Translations under genes and position numbers: made by a program
Assembly: GCF_003814915.1 (NCBI RefSeq)
Contig: NZ_RKQK01000004.1
Location: 237,142 to 301,141 of the forward strand
Length of the DNA stretch: 64,000 bases
Source: Pacificibacter maritimus
GTDB taxonomy: Bacteria; Pseudomonadota; Alphaproteobacteria; Rhodobacterales; Rhodobacteraceae
Direction of reading: 5' to 3'
In this document: positions 47,907-56,785 of the stretch, one piece after another
Layout of the letters: the number at the start of each line of letters is the position of its first letter
Numbering within the stretch: the first letter of the stretch is position 1
Notes under the pieces: model-generated
Database searches by the model: none
What the model was told of the DNA's origin: nothing
The model's input: the letters and a program-made list of their open reading frames with translations, nothing else

Positions 47907-47924
47907 TTTGCGCATGGTCGAATC

Positions 47925-47955
47925 GGAGGAGTTCATGCTATTTCTAGTAGTATGA
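47925..47955 (+). promoter_or_regulatory. Six-codon leader ORF coupled to mutL
   Basis: A strong Shine-Dalgarno (GGAGGAG, 47925-47931) serves an ATG at 47935 that encodes only MLFLVV before a TGA. That TGA overlaps the mutL start codon (ATGA at 47952-47955). mutL itself has no ribosome site of its own, so its translation probably depends on termination-reinitiation at this junction. Confidence 0.6.
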
Positions 47956-49880
47956 ACTCTACAGACCTCAATATAAGCCAACCCGCCACGCCGCAACGCC
48001 CTGTCATTCGCCAATTGGATGAGGGGGCAATCAACCGTATCGCAGCGGGCGAAGTGGTTGAACGCCCCGCCTCTGCGGTTAAGGAACTGGTTGAAAACGC
48101 CATCGATGCTGGCGCGCGCCGCATCACGGTTGACTATGCGGACGGGGGGAAAACCTTAATCCGTATCACGGATGATGGCTGTGGGATGACGGGCGATGAT
48201 TTGCCCTTGGCTTTGTCGCGTCACGCGACATCGAAGATCGATGGGTCTGACCTGCTAGACATTCACACGTTTGGATTTCGGGGCGAAGCCTTGCCTTCGC
48301 TTGGCGCTGTTGGGCGTCTTAAAATCACCTCACGGGCCGAAGGTCATGACGGGGTGACTTTATCTGTTTCTGGTGGTCATATCGAACCGCTCAAACCCGC
48401 CGCATTGACCAAAGGCACAGTGGTTGAGCTGCGCGATCTGTTTTTCGCCACGCCTGCGCGCTTGAAATTTCTGCGCACAGACCGCGCTGAAGCGCAGGCC
48501 ATTTCTGATGTGGTCAAACGCTTGGCCATGGCAGAGCCATTTGTCGGGTTCACGCTGCGCGATGTGTCTGGTGGTGGCGAAGGGCGTGTAACGTTTCGTG
48601 CGGACCCGCAATCTGGTGACATGTTCGATGCGTTGCATGGCCGTTTGGCGACTGTCTTGGGAAAAGAATTCGCGGAAAACGCATTAGCGATTGATAGCGA
48701 GCGTGAAGGTTTACACCTGACAGGCTATGCTGCCTTGCCGACATACTCACGTGGTTCATCTGTACAGCAATTCTTATTCGTGAATGGTCGGCCTGTGCGC
48801 GACAAGCTTTTGCTTGGGGCGTTACGTGCAGCTTATTTCGATTTTCTCAGCCGTGATCGTCACCCTGCAGCATGCCTGTTTATTGATGTTGAACCGCACC
48901 GTGTGGACGTAAACGTGCATCCCGCCAAATCAGAAGTGCGTTTTCGCGAACCTACACAGGCGCGCAGTCTAATTGTATCAGGTCTGCGCCGCGCTCTAAC
49001 CGAAGCGGGTCATCGTGCTTCTACCACCGTGGCGCAAGAGACATTGGGTGCTATGCGGCCTCAAGGGGCTGGCGCGATATCAAACTCCGCCGATCAGCCC
49101 ACGGATGAAACACCGCGCATCTATCAAATGGACCGCCGTGGTCCCTCTGGTTATTCCATGCCGCCGCGCCCTTCGAACGATTCAGTGCAGTCCAGCTATC
49201 AATGGCAAGCGCCCAATCATACGGAGGTTCGGGGCTTTGCGGAAATGTCGTCTCCGTCTGCGCGCGTTGAGGAGGGTGCCGAAAACCCTGTCGCAGAAGC
49301 GCTGCCCCTTGGTGCCGCGCGCGCTCAGGTGCATGAAAACTATATTATAGCGCAAACTCAATCAGGTATCGTGATCGTAGATCAGCACGCCGCCCACGAA
49401 CGACTTGTCTACGAAAAGTTGAAAAAACTGATGGCAGAAAATGGGGTTGCGTCGCAGGCTTTGCTGATCCCTGAAGTGATTGAACTGGGTGCCAATGATG
49501 CGCAGGTTTTGCTAGACTTGGCGGATGATTTGGCAGGGCTTGGGTTGGTGATCGAAGCCTTTGGTGGCGGTGCGATTGCCGTACGTGAAACACCTGCTAT
49601 TTTGGGGCGTGTTGACGCCAAAGCGATGATTATGGATGTTCTGGATGAACTGGCCGATTTGGGTGACAGTCAGACAGTACAGGCCCGTATCGAAGCTGTG
49701 TTGTCGCGGGTTGCTTGTCATGGGTCAATTCGCTCAGGGCGCTGGATGCGGGGTGAAGAAATGAATGCACTGCTGCGCGAAATGGAAAGCACGCCGCATT
49801 CAGGCCAGTGCAACCATGGGCGTCCTACCTATGTGGAATTGAAGTTGTCGGATATTGAACGATTGTTTGGACGGACATGA
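47952..49880 (+). CDS. mutL: DNA mismatch repair protein MutL
   Basis: A 642-residue MutL. The N-terminal GHKL ATPase has ELVENAIDAGA, DDGCGM, RHATSKI and GFRGEALPS. The C-terminal domain carries the endonuclease motif DQHA-x2-E-x4-E (DQHAAHERLVYE, about residues 476-487) and ends ACHGSIRSG ... CNHGRPTYVEL. This fits a nicking-type MutL in organisms without MutH. Start codon at 47952 is preceded by a leader mini-ORF rather than a ribosome site. It overlaps rmuC by 4 nt. Confidence 0.96.
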   Translation: MNSTDLNISQPATPQRPVIRQLDEGAINRIAAGEVVERPASAVKELVENAIDAGARRITVDYADGGKTLIRITDDGCGMTGDDLPLALSRHATSKIDGSDLLDIHTFGFRGEALPSLGAVGRLKITSRAEGHDGVTLSVSGGHIEPLKPAALTKGTVVELRDLFFATPARLKFLRTDRAEAQAISDVVKRLAMAEPFVGFTLRDVSGGGEGRVTFRADPQSGDMFDALHGRLATVLGKEFAENALAIDSEREGLHLTGYAALPTYSRGSSVQQFLFVNGRPVRDKLLLGALRAAYFDFLSRDRHPAACLFIDVEPHRVDVNVHPAKSEVRFREPTQARSLIVSGLRRALTEAGHRASTTVAQETLGAMRPQGAGAISNSADQPTDETPRIYQMDRRGPSGYSMPPRPSNDSVQSSYQWQAPNHTEVRGFAEMSSPSARVEEGAENPVAEALPLGAARAQVHENYIIAQTQSGIVIVDQHAAHERLVYEKLKKLMAENGVASQALLIPEVIELGANDAQVLLDLADDLAGLGLVIEAFGGGAIAVRETPAILGRVDAKAMIMDVLDELADLGDSQTVQARIEAVLSRVACHGSIRSGRWMRGEEMNALLREMESTPHSGQCNHGRPTYVELKLSDIERLFGRT

Positions 49881-51187
49881 TGGATTTTTCTGACCCTCAA
49901 ATGCAACAATACCTTTTGATCGGCGGCGCGATTTTTGCTGCGCTTATCTTGTTGATGCTATGGTCTGTTGTGCGTGGCACGGCGCGCGCCTCTGAGCGCA
50001 TGATGGCCTTGGGGCAACGCGTGGAACAGCTTTCGTCTGGCCAAGACCATCTGGGTGGCAGCCTCAACAATGTCGCGCAAAACCAAGCCATCGGCCAAAC
50101 CCAACTGACCAATATGATGGAACAGCGTCTTGGCGAAGTGCAGCTTAATTTGCATGAAACGCTCGCCAAGTCGCAGCAACGCACAGGTGAAAACTTGGCG
50201 CAGATGCAGCAACAAATGTCTGACAATCTGGCGGCTCAACAACTGAAACTGCAAGAAAACTTGTCGCAAATGCAGGTGCGCACCAATCGATCGATTTCAG
50301 AGTTGCAAGAAAAGATGGGCCAAAGCTTGATGGGGAACGCCAAGCAAACGGCCACCTCATTGACCTCGCTGCAAGAACGGTTGATGACCATCGACAAAGC
50401 GCAGGCCAATATCGAAAAGCTGTCGGGCAATGTTCTGTCGTTGCAAGATATCTTGTCCAACAAGCAAACACGTGGTGCTTTTGGGGAAATTCAGCTCAAC
50501 GACATCGTCGGGAAAGCCTTGCCCAAGGACAGTTACACGCTGCAAGCAACCCTATCGAATGGCAAGCGTGCCGACTGTTTGATTCATTTGCCAAACCCGC
50601 CGGGATCTATCGTGGTTGATAGCAAATTCCCGCTGGAAGCTTATGAGGCCTTGCGCCGCGCTGAGACGCAATGGGATGTCACGGAAGCGGCCAAAATGAT
50701 GCGTACGGCTGTTAAAAAACACCTCAATGACATCTCGACCAAATACATCATCGAGGGCGAAACCGCCGATGGCGCTTTGATGTTTTTGCCGTCAGAAGCG
50801 GTCTATGCCGAGCTGCATGCCAATTTTCCCGAATTGGTCCGCGAAGGCTTTGATAAACGGGTTTGGATCGTATCGCCCACAACATGCATGGCCACGCTCA
50901 ACACCATGCGCGCCATCTTGAAGGACGCCCGTATGCGTGAACAAGCGGGCTCTATTCGCAAAGAATTGGGACTATTGGCTGGCGATGTTGATCGCTTGGG
51001 CACGCGTGTGGGCAATCTGGATCGTCACTTTGGGCAGGCAGCGAAAGACATCGAAGATATCAAAATTTCCGCTGAAAAAGCAGGGAAGCGTGCACATCGT
51101 TTGGATCATTTTGATTTCGAAGAATTGGCCGCTGACACCGAAACCCCTGCTGCGGCAGGTGTCGTGCCTCTCGTACCAAAACCTTAG
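49877..51187 (+). CDS. rmuC: DNA recombination protein RmuC
   Basis: A 436-residue protein anchored by an N-terminal membrane segment (YLLIGGAIFAALILLMLWSVV, residues ~12-32). A long glutamine-rich coiled coil lies at about 50-190, and the RmuC domain (about 200-400) contains RGAFGEIQLNDIV, IVVDSKFPLEAYEAL and MFLPSEAVYAE. RmuC limits inversions at short inverted repeats and is nuclease-like; its exact reaction is unclear. The start overlaps the mutL stop (ATGA), so a repair operon is likely. Confidence 0.93.
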   Translation: MMDFSDPQMQQYLLIGGAIFAALILLMLWSVVRGTARASERMMALGQRVEQLSSGQDHLGGSLNNVAQNQAIGQTQLTNMMEQRLGEVQLNLHETLAKSQQRTGENLAQMQQQMSDNLAAQQLKLQENLSQMQVRTNRSISELQEKMGQSLMGNAKQTATSLTSLQERLMTIDKAQANIEKLSGNVLSLQDILSNKQTRGAFGEIQLNDIVGKALPKDSYTLQATLSNGKRADCLIHLPNPPGSIVVDSKFPLEAYEALRRAETQWDVTEAAKMMRTAVKKHLNDISTKYIIEGETADGALMFLPSEAVYAELHANFPELVREGFDKRVWIVSPTTCMATLNTMRAILKDARMREQAGSIRKELGLLAGDVDRLGTRVGNLDRHFGQAAKDIEDIKISAEKAGKRAHRLDHFDFEELAADTETPAAAGVVPLVPKP

Positions 51188-51271
51188 CGCGGCTTGATTG
51201 AGCGAATTTATGGGATGGCATGCGCTTCAATGATCGTTGTCTTTGGGTCAACTTATGCTCAAGACTGAGGC

Positions 51272-52441
51272 ATGATAGATTCCAAACACACCCCGACAGC
51301 GCTTATTCTTGTTCTTTGGCTTGCAGGCGTCTCTGCCGCAGGACAGTTTGCGAAAATCACAGTCATTCTGCCCGACCTAGGGCAGGCATTTGGGGTGCAA
51401 GGGGCGGCCCTTGGTCTGCTGCTGTCACTGATTTCGGCGATCGGATTGGTCTGTGGGCTATTCGCTGGCGCTTTGGTTGGGCGTATGGGGCCGAAAGGAT
51501 TGCTGATTGGTGGCTTATGTTTCGGCGCAGCGATATCGTTGCTGCAAAGTGCTCTGCCAGACTACCCCCTGTTTTTGGCCAGCCGATTGCTTGAGGGCAT
51601 TTCGCATTTGTTGATCGTCGTTGCCGCGCCCACTGTGATCGGGCAGATTACCCCCCTACGGCACCGTGCATCCGCTATGACCTTGTGGAGCAGCTTTTTT
51701 GCAGTCTCCTATGCGGTTTTCGTTTGGGGTGGTGTGCCCTTGGTGGCTGCCTTTGGAATTCCCGTTTTCTTTTGGCTACACGCGTTGACCATGATCGTGC
51801 TGGCTGGGTGTTTGTGGCGGATGTTGCCGCATGACGTCATCTCGCGTGGCTCTGAACGTCTTACACTGAGCAACGTTTGGGCGCGCCATATCTCGGCTTA
51901 TAGTTCGCCGCGGATCATAGCCCCTGCGGCAGGATGGTTGTTTTACGCTGCGGGGTTTGTGGCTCTCGTGACTGTGATGCCCGCCTATTTCATCGATGCA
52001 TTGCGTCAAAGCCTAGCGGGGTTCTTGCCCTTGGTGACAATGATCGTGTCAATGACGATCGGGCTTGTTTTGGTGCGGCGCTATTCGCCCGTGCCCGTTG
52101 TTATTTCTGGCTTTCTTTTAGCTGTCTGTTTTTCAATGTCATTGTCCATCGGGGCGCCTATTGAAATCGCAGGTATCTGTATTTTAGGTGCTGCTGGGCT
52201 GGTTCAATCGGGCAGTTTTTCTTCGATCCCTGTTTTAAACGCCGATCCGCAAGAACAGGCCTTAGCCAATGGGGCCATGGCGCAGATGGGCAATGTAGGC
52301 AATATGATCGGCACACCAATTTTGTTGGCCTTGACGCAAATGTTCGGTCTTGCTGGCCTGATAGGGTTTGCCGCGACAGCTTTTGCGGGCGGGGCGTCCA
52401 TGCATCTTTGGCTCGCGTATTTGCGGCGCAAAGCGCTGTGA
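51272..52441 (+). CDS. MFS transporter
   Basis: A 389-residue major-facilitator-like permease with about twelve hydrophobic segments (TALILVLWLAGVSAAGQF first). A typical loop motif appears between segments 2 and 3 (GALVGRMGPKGLL). Substrate cannot be inferred; the appearance is of the CynX/YfcJ-like drug or organic-anion porters. GAGG is upstream of the ATG. It shares a bidirectional terminator with rpmJ. Confidence 0.85.
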   Translation: MIDSKHTPTALILVLWLAGVSAAGQFAKITVILPDLGQAFGVQGAALGLLLSLISAIGLVCGLFAGALVGRMGPKGLLIGGLCFGAAISLLQSALPDYPLFLASRLLEGISHLLIVVAAPTVIGQITPLRHRASAMTLWSSFFAVSYAVFVWGGVPLVAAFGIPVFFWLHALTMIVLAGCLWRMLPHDVISRGSERLTLSNVWARHISAYSSPRIIAPAAGWLFYAAGFVALVTVMPAYFIDALRQSLAGFLPLVTMIVSMTIGLVLVRRYSPVPVVISGFLLAVCFSMSLSIGAPIEIAGICILGAAGLVQSGSFSSIPVLNADPQEQALANGAMAQMGNVGNMIGTPILLALTQMFGLAGLIGFAATAFAGGASMHLWLAYLRRKAL

Positions 52442-52465
52442 TTTCAGGTCTGGGTGGATCAAAAT

Positions 52466-52499
52466 AAAAGAGCCGCTCAGTTTCCTGAACGGCTCTTTT
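52466..52499. terminator. Bidirectional Rho-independent terminator
   Basis: A 10-bp stem (AAAAGAGCCG with CGGCTCTTTT) extended by TCAG/CTGA around a TTTC loop after one mismatch, with A and T runs on both sides. It lies between the MFS gene and rpmJ and can serve both. Confidence 0.9.
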
Positions 52500-52517
52500 A
52501 TTAAAAGCTGCTGAAGC

Positions 52518-52643
52518 TTAGCCCTGACGGGCTTTAAAGCGGCGCTGCGTTTTGTTGATCACATACACGCGGCCTTTACGGCGTACGATGCGACAATCGC
52601 GGTGCCGGTTTTTCAGCGAGCGGAGTGAGTTGCGAACTTTCAT
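52518..52643 (-). CDS. rpmJ: 50S ribosomal protein L36
   Basis: A 41-residue L36 read directly from the minus strand: [20 protein letters not shown] and so on, ending RFKARQG. It keeps the basic core ([17 protein letters not shown]) but has a single cysteine, so it is the non-zinc (C-minus) form of L36, a type with alternative ribosomes in some bacteria. AAGGAG sits 7 nt before the ATG at 52643. Terminated by the shared hairpin. Confidence 0.95.
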   Translation of the reverse strand: MKVRNSLRSLKNRHRDCRIVRRKGRVYVINKTQRRFKARQG

Positions 52644-52704
52644 GTCCAGTCTCCTTATCGCGGCGCCTGCGTGCGCCTGTGTTAAAACCATTCTAACGGA
52701 ACGA

Positions 52705-52779
52705 TGGTGGGTATAACAAGGTTCGAACTTGTGACCCCTTCGATGTCAACGAAGTGCTCTACCACTGAGCTATACACCC
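52705..52779 (-). tRNA. tRNA-Val (anticodon GAC)
   Basis: Read on the minus strand, a cloverleaf is complete. The acceptor stem GGGTGTA pairs with TATACCC (one wobble), with discriminator A and an encoded CCA. The D-arm is AGCTCAGTGGTAGAGC, and the anticodon stem CTTCG..CGAAG holds the loop TTGACAT with anticodon GAC at positions 34-36. The T-arm contains GTTCGAA. The total is 75 nt with CCA, or 72 without. Confidence 0.96.
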
Positions 52780-52953
52780 ATTTTCGTCCACGGGAGTGTC
52801 ACGCCCTGTTCGTTTAGGCCGATTGGCTTGAACGAACAAGACGTGGGCAGTTCCCACGTCAGTCCGAGCGCGTATAAAAGGAGTCGGAGCATTGATCAAG
52901 GGCTTTTGGAAAGGAAAATCGATTGCTATAGTTTTCTTTGAAAGGACCGCATC

Positions 52954-53814
52954 ATGAGCACAGTGCCATATCGGCTTTACAGACCGCAGAAACGGCGGTC
53001 GTTCGTCGTGTTTTCTTCGCCTCATAGCGGGTGCTATTACCCTGCAGAGATGTTGGAAAGGTCTGTATTAGACCCAATAACGTTGCGATCTTCCGAAGAT
53101 GCCTATGTTGATGTGCTTTTTGAAAATACTCCCAAATATGGGGCAACATTTTTAAGCGCAGTCTATCCACGCGCTTGGCTTGATTTGAACCGTCACAGTG
53201 ATGAACTTGATCCTGCGGTGATCGAAGGTGTGTCGATTCGCCAAACGAATGCGCGTATCCTGTCTGGATTGGGTGTGATTCCACGCGTCGTGGCCAATGG
53301 ACGATCAATTTACAGTGGCAAAATCACCCGCGCGCAAGCTGATATGCGAATCGCTCAGATTTGGCGACCCTATCATTTGATGCTGGAAACGTTGTTACAT
53401 GAAACCAAAACCTTGTTTGGGCAGTCTCTATTGATCGACTGCCATTCCATGCCACGAGAGGCGCTGCGAAATATCAAAACGGCAACAGGTCGGACACCTC
53501 AGATCGTGATCGGGGACCGTGAGGGGACATCGGCAAGTGCGGATTTAGTGCGAGATGTCGAAGCGGCCTTTAGAGCAGAGGGTTTTGAGGTTCTGCGCAA
53601 TATTCCTTTTGCTGGGGCCTATGTGTGCAAGCAATATGGCCATCCCGCAAGAAATCAGCACTGCATTCAGGTTGAGATTGATCGGTCGCTCTATATGAAC
53701 GAAAAAACACTGGAGCGAAGTGCCGATTTTGAGGACGTTAAGTCCGCGTTGGGGCGTGCGGCACAAACTATTGCAGCATTCGATGTGGGGCGCGTACCGC
53801 TTGCGGCCGAGTAG
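52954..53814 (+). CDS. N-formylglutamate amidohydrolase-family protein
   Basis: A 286-residue protein matching the N-formylglutamate deformylase family (zinc amidohydrolase). It shows SFVVFSSPHSGCYYP near residue 18, FLSAVYPRAWLDLNRHSDELDP near residue 70 and LIDCHSMPREA near residue 170, with plausible His and Asp metal ligands. The family ends histidine degradation by the formylglutamate route. No hut genes are in the window, so the substrate is uncertain. GAAAGGACC is upstream of the ATG. Convergent with dinB. Confidence 0.86.
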   Translation: MSTVPYRLYRPQKRRSFVVFSSPHSGCYYPAEMLERSVLDPITLRSSEDAYVDVLFENTPKYGATFLSAVYPRAWLDLNRHSDELDPAVIEGVSIRQTNARILSGLGVIPRVVANGRSIYSGKITRAQADMRIAQIWRPYHLMLETLLHETKTLFGQSLLIDCHSMPREALRNIKTATGRTPQIVIGDREGTSASADLVRDVEAAFRAEGFEVLRNIPFAGAYVCKQYGHPARNQHCIQVEIDRSLYMNEKTLERSADFEDVKSALGRAAQTIAAFDVGRVPLAAE

Positions 53815-53832
53815 AGTAAGGCGGTGATAGCG

Positions 53833-55083
53833 CTATAGCGCACGCCCTTTGATAATTGCGTCTTTACCAAATTTTCGCCTGATCTCGTCCCGCGCTTTTT
53901 CGGCATCGGCGCGCTTAGATGCATTCGGGTCAAGCAAGTCAGCGTGCGCTTCGGTTTTATCTGCATCTTCGAGCGTACTTATGCCAACGCCAATCAGTCG
54001 AAACGGTCCTTCCACGATGGCTTTGTCCAGCAGGCCACGCGCGGTGCGGTAAATCTGATCGGCCATGTTTGTTGCTTGCGGCAATGTTAGGCGACGGGTG
54101 ATTGAGCTGTGATTCGAGCGCTTGAGCTTGAGAGTCACCACGCGCCCTGCCTGCGCTTCGCTCTTCGCCCGATCGGAAACCTGTTCTGATAGGCGCCAAA
54201 TGTGCTTGTCTAGGGTGCTCATCTCTTGGGTGTCGACGTTAAAGGTCGTTTCTTTTGAAATCGACTTCACACTGTCACGGTCTGAAACGCGGCGCGCATC
54301 TTGTCCGCGTGCAAGATACCACAAACGGTCACCCAGTGCGCCAAACCTCTGGATTAGGTCGTCTTTGTCCCAGCGGCGTAGGTCTGCAAAAGTTTCGATA
54401 CCTGATTTCGCCAAGGCCGCTTGAGACACTTTGCCGACACCCCAAATCAGCTTAACGGGCTTGTTGGCTAGAAAAGTTTCTGTTTCAGACTGCCCGATCA
54501 CAGAAAATCCACGCGGTTTATCGAGATCAGATGCAATTTTCGCCAAAAATTTATTGTGGCTCAATCCAATTGAACCTGTCAGACCCAGCTCTGTTTGCAT
54601 GGATTTGACTAGGCGGGCCAGCATCACCGCAGGCGGGGCACCATGCAAGGTAGTTGTGCCGCTGAGATCTAAAAACGCTTCGTCCAATGACAAGGGTTCC
54701 ACCTTTGGTGTCAACTCGTCCATCATTTGGCGAATGGCTTTTGAGGCTTCGGAATAGGCCGCCATACGCGGCTTTACGACCACGGCTTCGGGGCAGAGCT
54801 GTAGCGCTTTGAACATCGGCATGGCCGAGCGCACCCCTTTGATCCGCGCAATATAGCAAGCCGTTGATACCACCCCGCGGTGACCGCCGCCAATAATCAC
54901 AGGCTTATCGCGCAATTCAGGATTGTCACGTTTTTCAACAGAGGCAAAAAACGCATCGCAATCCATGTGAGCAATGGAGAGATCAAAGAGTTCAGGATGT
55001 GAAAGCGTGCGCGGACGACCACAAGACGGACACCTGATGCCCGTTTCGAACGTGTAAAAACAATCGCGACACAGTCTGGGCAT
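53833..55083 (-). CDS. dinB: DNA polymerase IV with N-terminal zinc-ribbon-like extension
   Basis: A 416-residue Y-family translesion polymerase. The catalytic core has MDCDAFFASVEKRDN (Asp metal ligand), then PLSLDEAFLDLSGT (Asp-Glu pair) and the finger region CYIARIKGVRSAMP. The little-finger domain ends the protein. An extra N-terminal module of about 30 residues carries CxxC...CxxC (Cys5, Cys8, Cys18, Cys21), typical of a zinc ribbon and absent from E. coli DinB. Start at 55083 with GAGACG upstream. Divergent from the SPFH gene. Confidence 0.93.
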   Translation of the reverse strand: MPRLCRDCFYTFETGIRCPSCGRPRTLSHPELFDLSIAHMDCDAFFASVEKRDNPELRDKPVIIGGGHRGVVSTACYIARIKGVRSAMPMFKALQLCPEAVVVKPRMAAYSEASKAIRQMMDELTPKVEPLSLDEAFLDLSGTTTLHGAPPAVMLARLVKSMQTELGLTGSIGLSHNKFLAKIASDLDKPRGFSVIGQSETETFLANKPVKLIWGVGKVSQAALAKSGIETFADLRRWDKDDLIQRFGALGDRLWYLARGQDARRVSDRDSVKSISKETTFNVDTQEMSTLDKHIWRLSEQVSDRAKSEAQAGRVVTLKLKRSNHSSITRRLTLPQATNMADQIYRTARGLLDKAIVEGPFRLIGVGISTLEDADKTEAHADLLDPNASKRADAEKARDEIRRKFGKDAIIKGRAL

Positions 55084-55174
55084 GGCGTCTCATTTATGCG
55101 GTACGGGCTATACCTATGACATGTATTTCGGTATCTTAACGTCAATTACTTACAAACAAACGAGTGGTGTTAAA

Positions 55175-56068
55175 ATGACTGAATTTGGACTTCCGGCATT
55201 TTTGTCAGGTGGCAATCTGTTTTTATTGGCGATTGCGGTACTGATTATTATTCTTGTCAGCAAGGGGGTGCGTATCGTCCCGCAGTCTGAAAAATTCGTT
55301 GTCGAACGCTTTGGGCGATTGCGCACGGTGCTTGGACCAGGCATCAATTTTGTCATTCCGCTGATAGATAGTGTCGCCCATAAAATTTCTATTCTTGAAC
55401 GGCAATTGCCCAACGCAATGCAGGATGCGATTACATCCGACAACGCATTGGTGAAAGTCGAAACATCTGTATTTTACCGCATCACTGAACCCGAGCGTAC
55501 AGTGTACCGTATTCGTGATGTCGATGGCGCGATTGCCACAACGGTTGCGGGGATCGTGCGGTCTGAGATTGGTAAAATGGAACTGGATCAGGTGCAGTCC
55601 AACCGCTCCAGCCTTATTGAAACGATCAAGGCGCAGGTGGAAGAAGCCGTTGATGACTGGGGCATCGAAGTGACGCGGGCCGAAATCTTGGATGTGAACC
55701 TCGATGAAGCCACGCGCGCAGCCATGTTGCAGCAATTGAATGCTGAGCGCGCGCGCCGTGCAGCCGTGACCGAAGCCGAAGGGTCAAAGCGGTCTGTCGA
55801 ACTGAACGCGGATGCCGAACTCTATGCTGCTGAACAAATCGCCAAAGCCCGCCGTATTCAGGCGGATGCCGAAGCCTATGCAACAGCCGTGGTCGCCGAA
55901 GCGATTACAGAAAACGGTATCGAAGCGGCCCAATACCAAGTCGCCTTGAAGCAAGTCGAAGCGCTCACTGCTGTGGGTACAGGGCAGGGCAGCCAAACCG
56001 TAATTATGCCAGCCGCAGCCATCGAAGCCTTTGGGGACGCATTCAAATTGTTCGGGAGCAAAAAGTAA
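55175..56068 (+). CDS. SPFH/band-7 membrane protein (QmcA/stomatin-like)
   Basis: A 297-residue membrane protein. A hydrophobic N-terminal anchor (residues ~10-26) is followed by the SPFH domain (GVRIVPQSEKFVVERFGR, GINFVIPLIDS, DNALVKVETSVFYRIT). A long helical, alanine/glutamate-rich coiled coil follows and the protein ends in a short tail. Such proteins form oligomeric membrane platforms and often pair with NfeD, as here. The ATG at 55175 has GAGTGGTG upstream; the longer frame from 55082 overlaps the dinB start. Coupled to the NfeD gene by one base. Confidence 0.92.
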   Translation: MTEFGLPAFLSGGNLFLLAIAVLIIILVSKGVRIVPQSEKFVVERFGRLRTVLGPGINFVIPLIDSVAHKISILERQLPNAMQDAITSDNALVKVETSVFYRITEPERTVYRIRDVDGAIATTVAGIVRSEIGKMELDQVQSNRSSLIETIKAQVEEAVDDWGIEVTRAEILDVNLDEATRAAMLQQLNAERARRAAVTEAEGSKRSVELNADAELYAAEQIAKARRIQADAEAYATAVVAEAITENGIEAAQYQVALKQVEALTAVGTGQGSQTVIMPAAAIEAFGDAFKLFGSKK

Positions 56069-56361
56069 TGGAGGCAGCTGCCATCGATATTTGGGCCTTA
56101 TGGTGGGTTTGGGGGCTGGGCGCGGTAGCGCTATTGATACTCGAAATTTTCGCGCCGGGCTTTTTGTTTTTGGGTTTCGGTGTCGGCGCCGCAGTGGTCG
56201 CAGCGTTAATGGGGGTCGGATTCGGCCCAGAAAATGCCGCCGTTGTCGCCGTTATCTTTGCTGTGGTGTCCTTGTTCGCTTGGCTCGCAATGCGTCAGAT
56301 TTTTGGTGTGCGAAAAGGTCAGGTCAAAGTCTGGGATAAAGATATCAACGATGATGTCTAA
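56068..56361 (+). CDS. NfeD-like short membrane protein
   Basis: A 97-residue protein with two or three hydrophobic segments (IWALWWVWGLGAVALLILEIF, GFLFLGFGVGAAVVAAL, AAVVAVIFAVVSLFAWLAM), then a short C-terminal tail. This is the short NfeD form that lacks the ClpP-like protease domain and in some members the full OB fold. It begins in the stop of the SPFH gene (TAATG), the classic SPFH-NfeD partnership for membrane organisation. It overlaps the NUDIX gene by 11 nt. Confidence 0.85.
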   Translation: MEAAAIDIWALWWVWGLGAVALLILEIFAPGFLFLGFGVGAAVVAALMGVGFGPENAAVVAVIFAVVSLFAWLAMRQIFGVRKGQVKVWDKDINDDV

Positions 56362-56785
56362 GGTTTTGGAGCCTTTTCATGGGTCCAAAATTGCGATCTT
56401 GCGTCACGCAGAAGTTTTGACACTGCTGCGTGACGATACTCCTACCATCCCCTTTCCCAACATGTGGGATCTACCTGGTGGGGGGCGTGAAGGTTGCGAA
56501 AGCCCCTTCGCAACGGTGGCCCGTGAATTACATGAAGAGCTGGCCATCAAGATTGACCCAAGCAAAATCATTCATCACCGCGTCTATCTCAACGCCTCCG
56601 CCTTGCGTGTACACTTTTACGTTGCGCGCTGGGATAACTTGTCTGACGCCGCTATTCACTTGGGCGACGAAGGGCAAGCGTGGACATGGATGCCGATTGC
56701 TACCTTTGTGACCCATGAAAAAGCCGTCCCCACATTTCGGGAACGGCTGCATCACGCGGTCAATGACTTGGGCATCACGCCCTAA
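56351..56785 (+). CDS. NUDIX hydrolase
   Basis: A 144-residue NUDIX-fold pyrophosphohydrolase. The Nudix box G-x5-E-x7-R-E-U-x-E-E is at GGREGCESPFATVARELHEE (about residues 44-63), with the last glycine of the motif replaced by alanine. Substrate unknown; MutT-like nucleotide or nucleotide-sugar. Two adjacent ATGs (56351 and 56354) lie inside the 3' end of the NfeD gene, so it is probably translated by coupling. Convergent with pyrF, overlapping by 4 nt. Confidence 0.88.
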   Translation: MMSKVLEPFHGSKIAILRHAEVLTLLRDDTPTIPFPNMWDLPGGGREGCESPFATVARELHEELAIKIDPSKIIHHRVYLNASALRVHFYVARWDNLSDAAIHLGDEGQAWTWMPIATFVTHEKAVPTFRERLHHAVNDLGITP

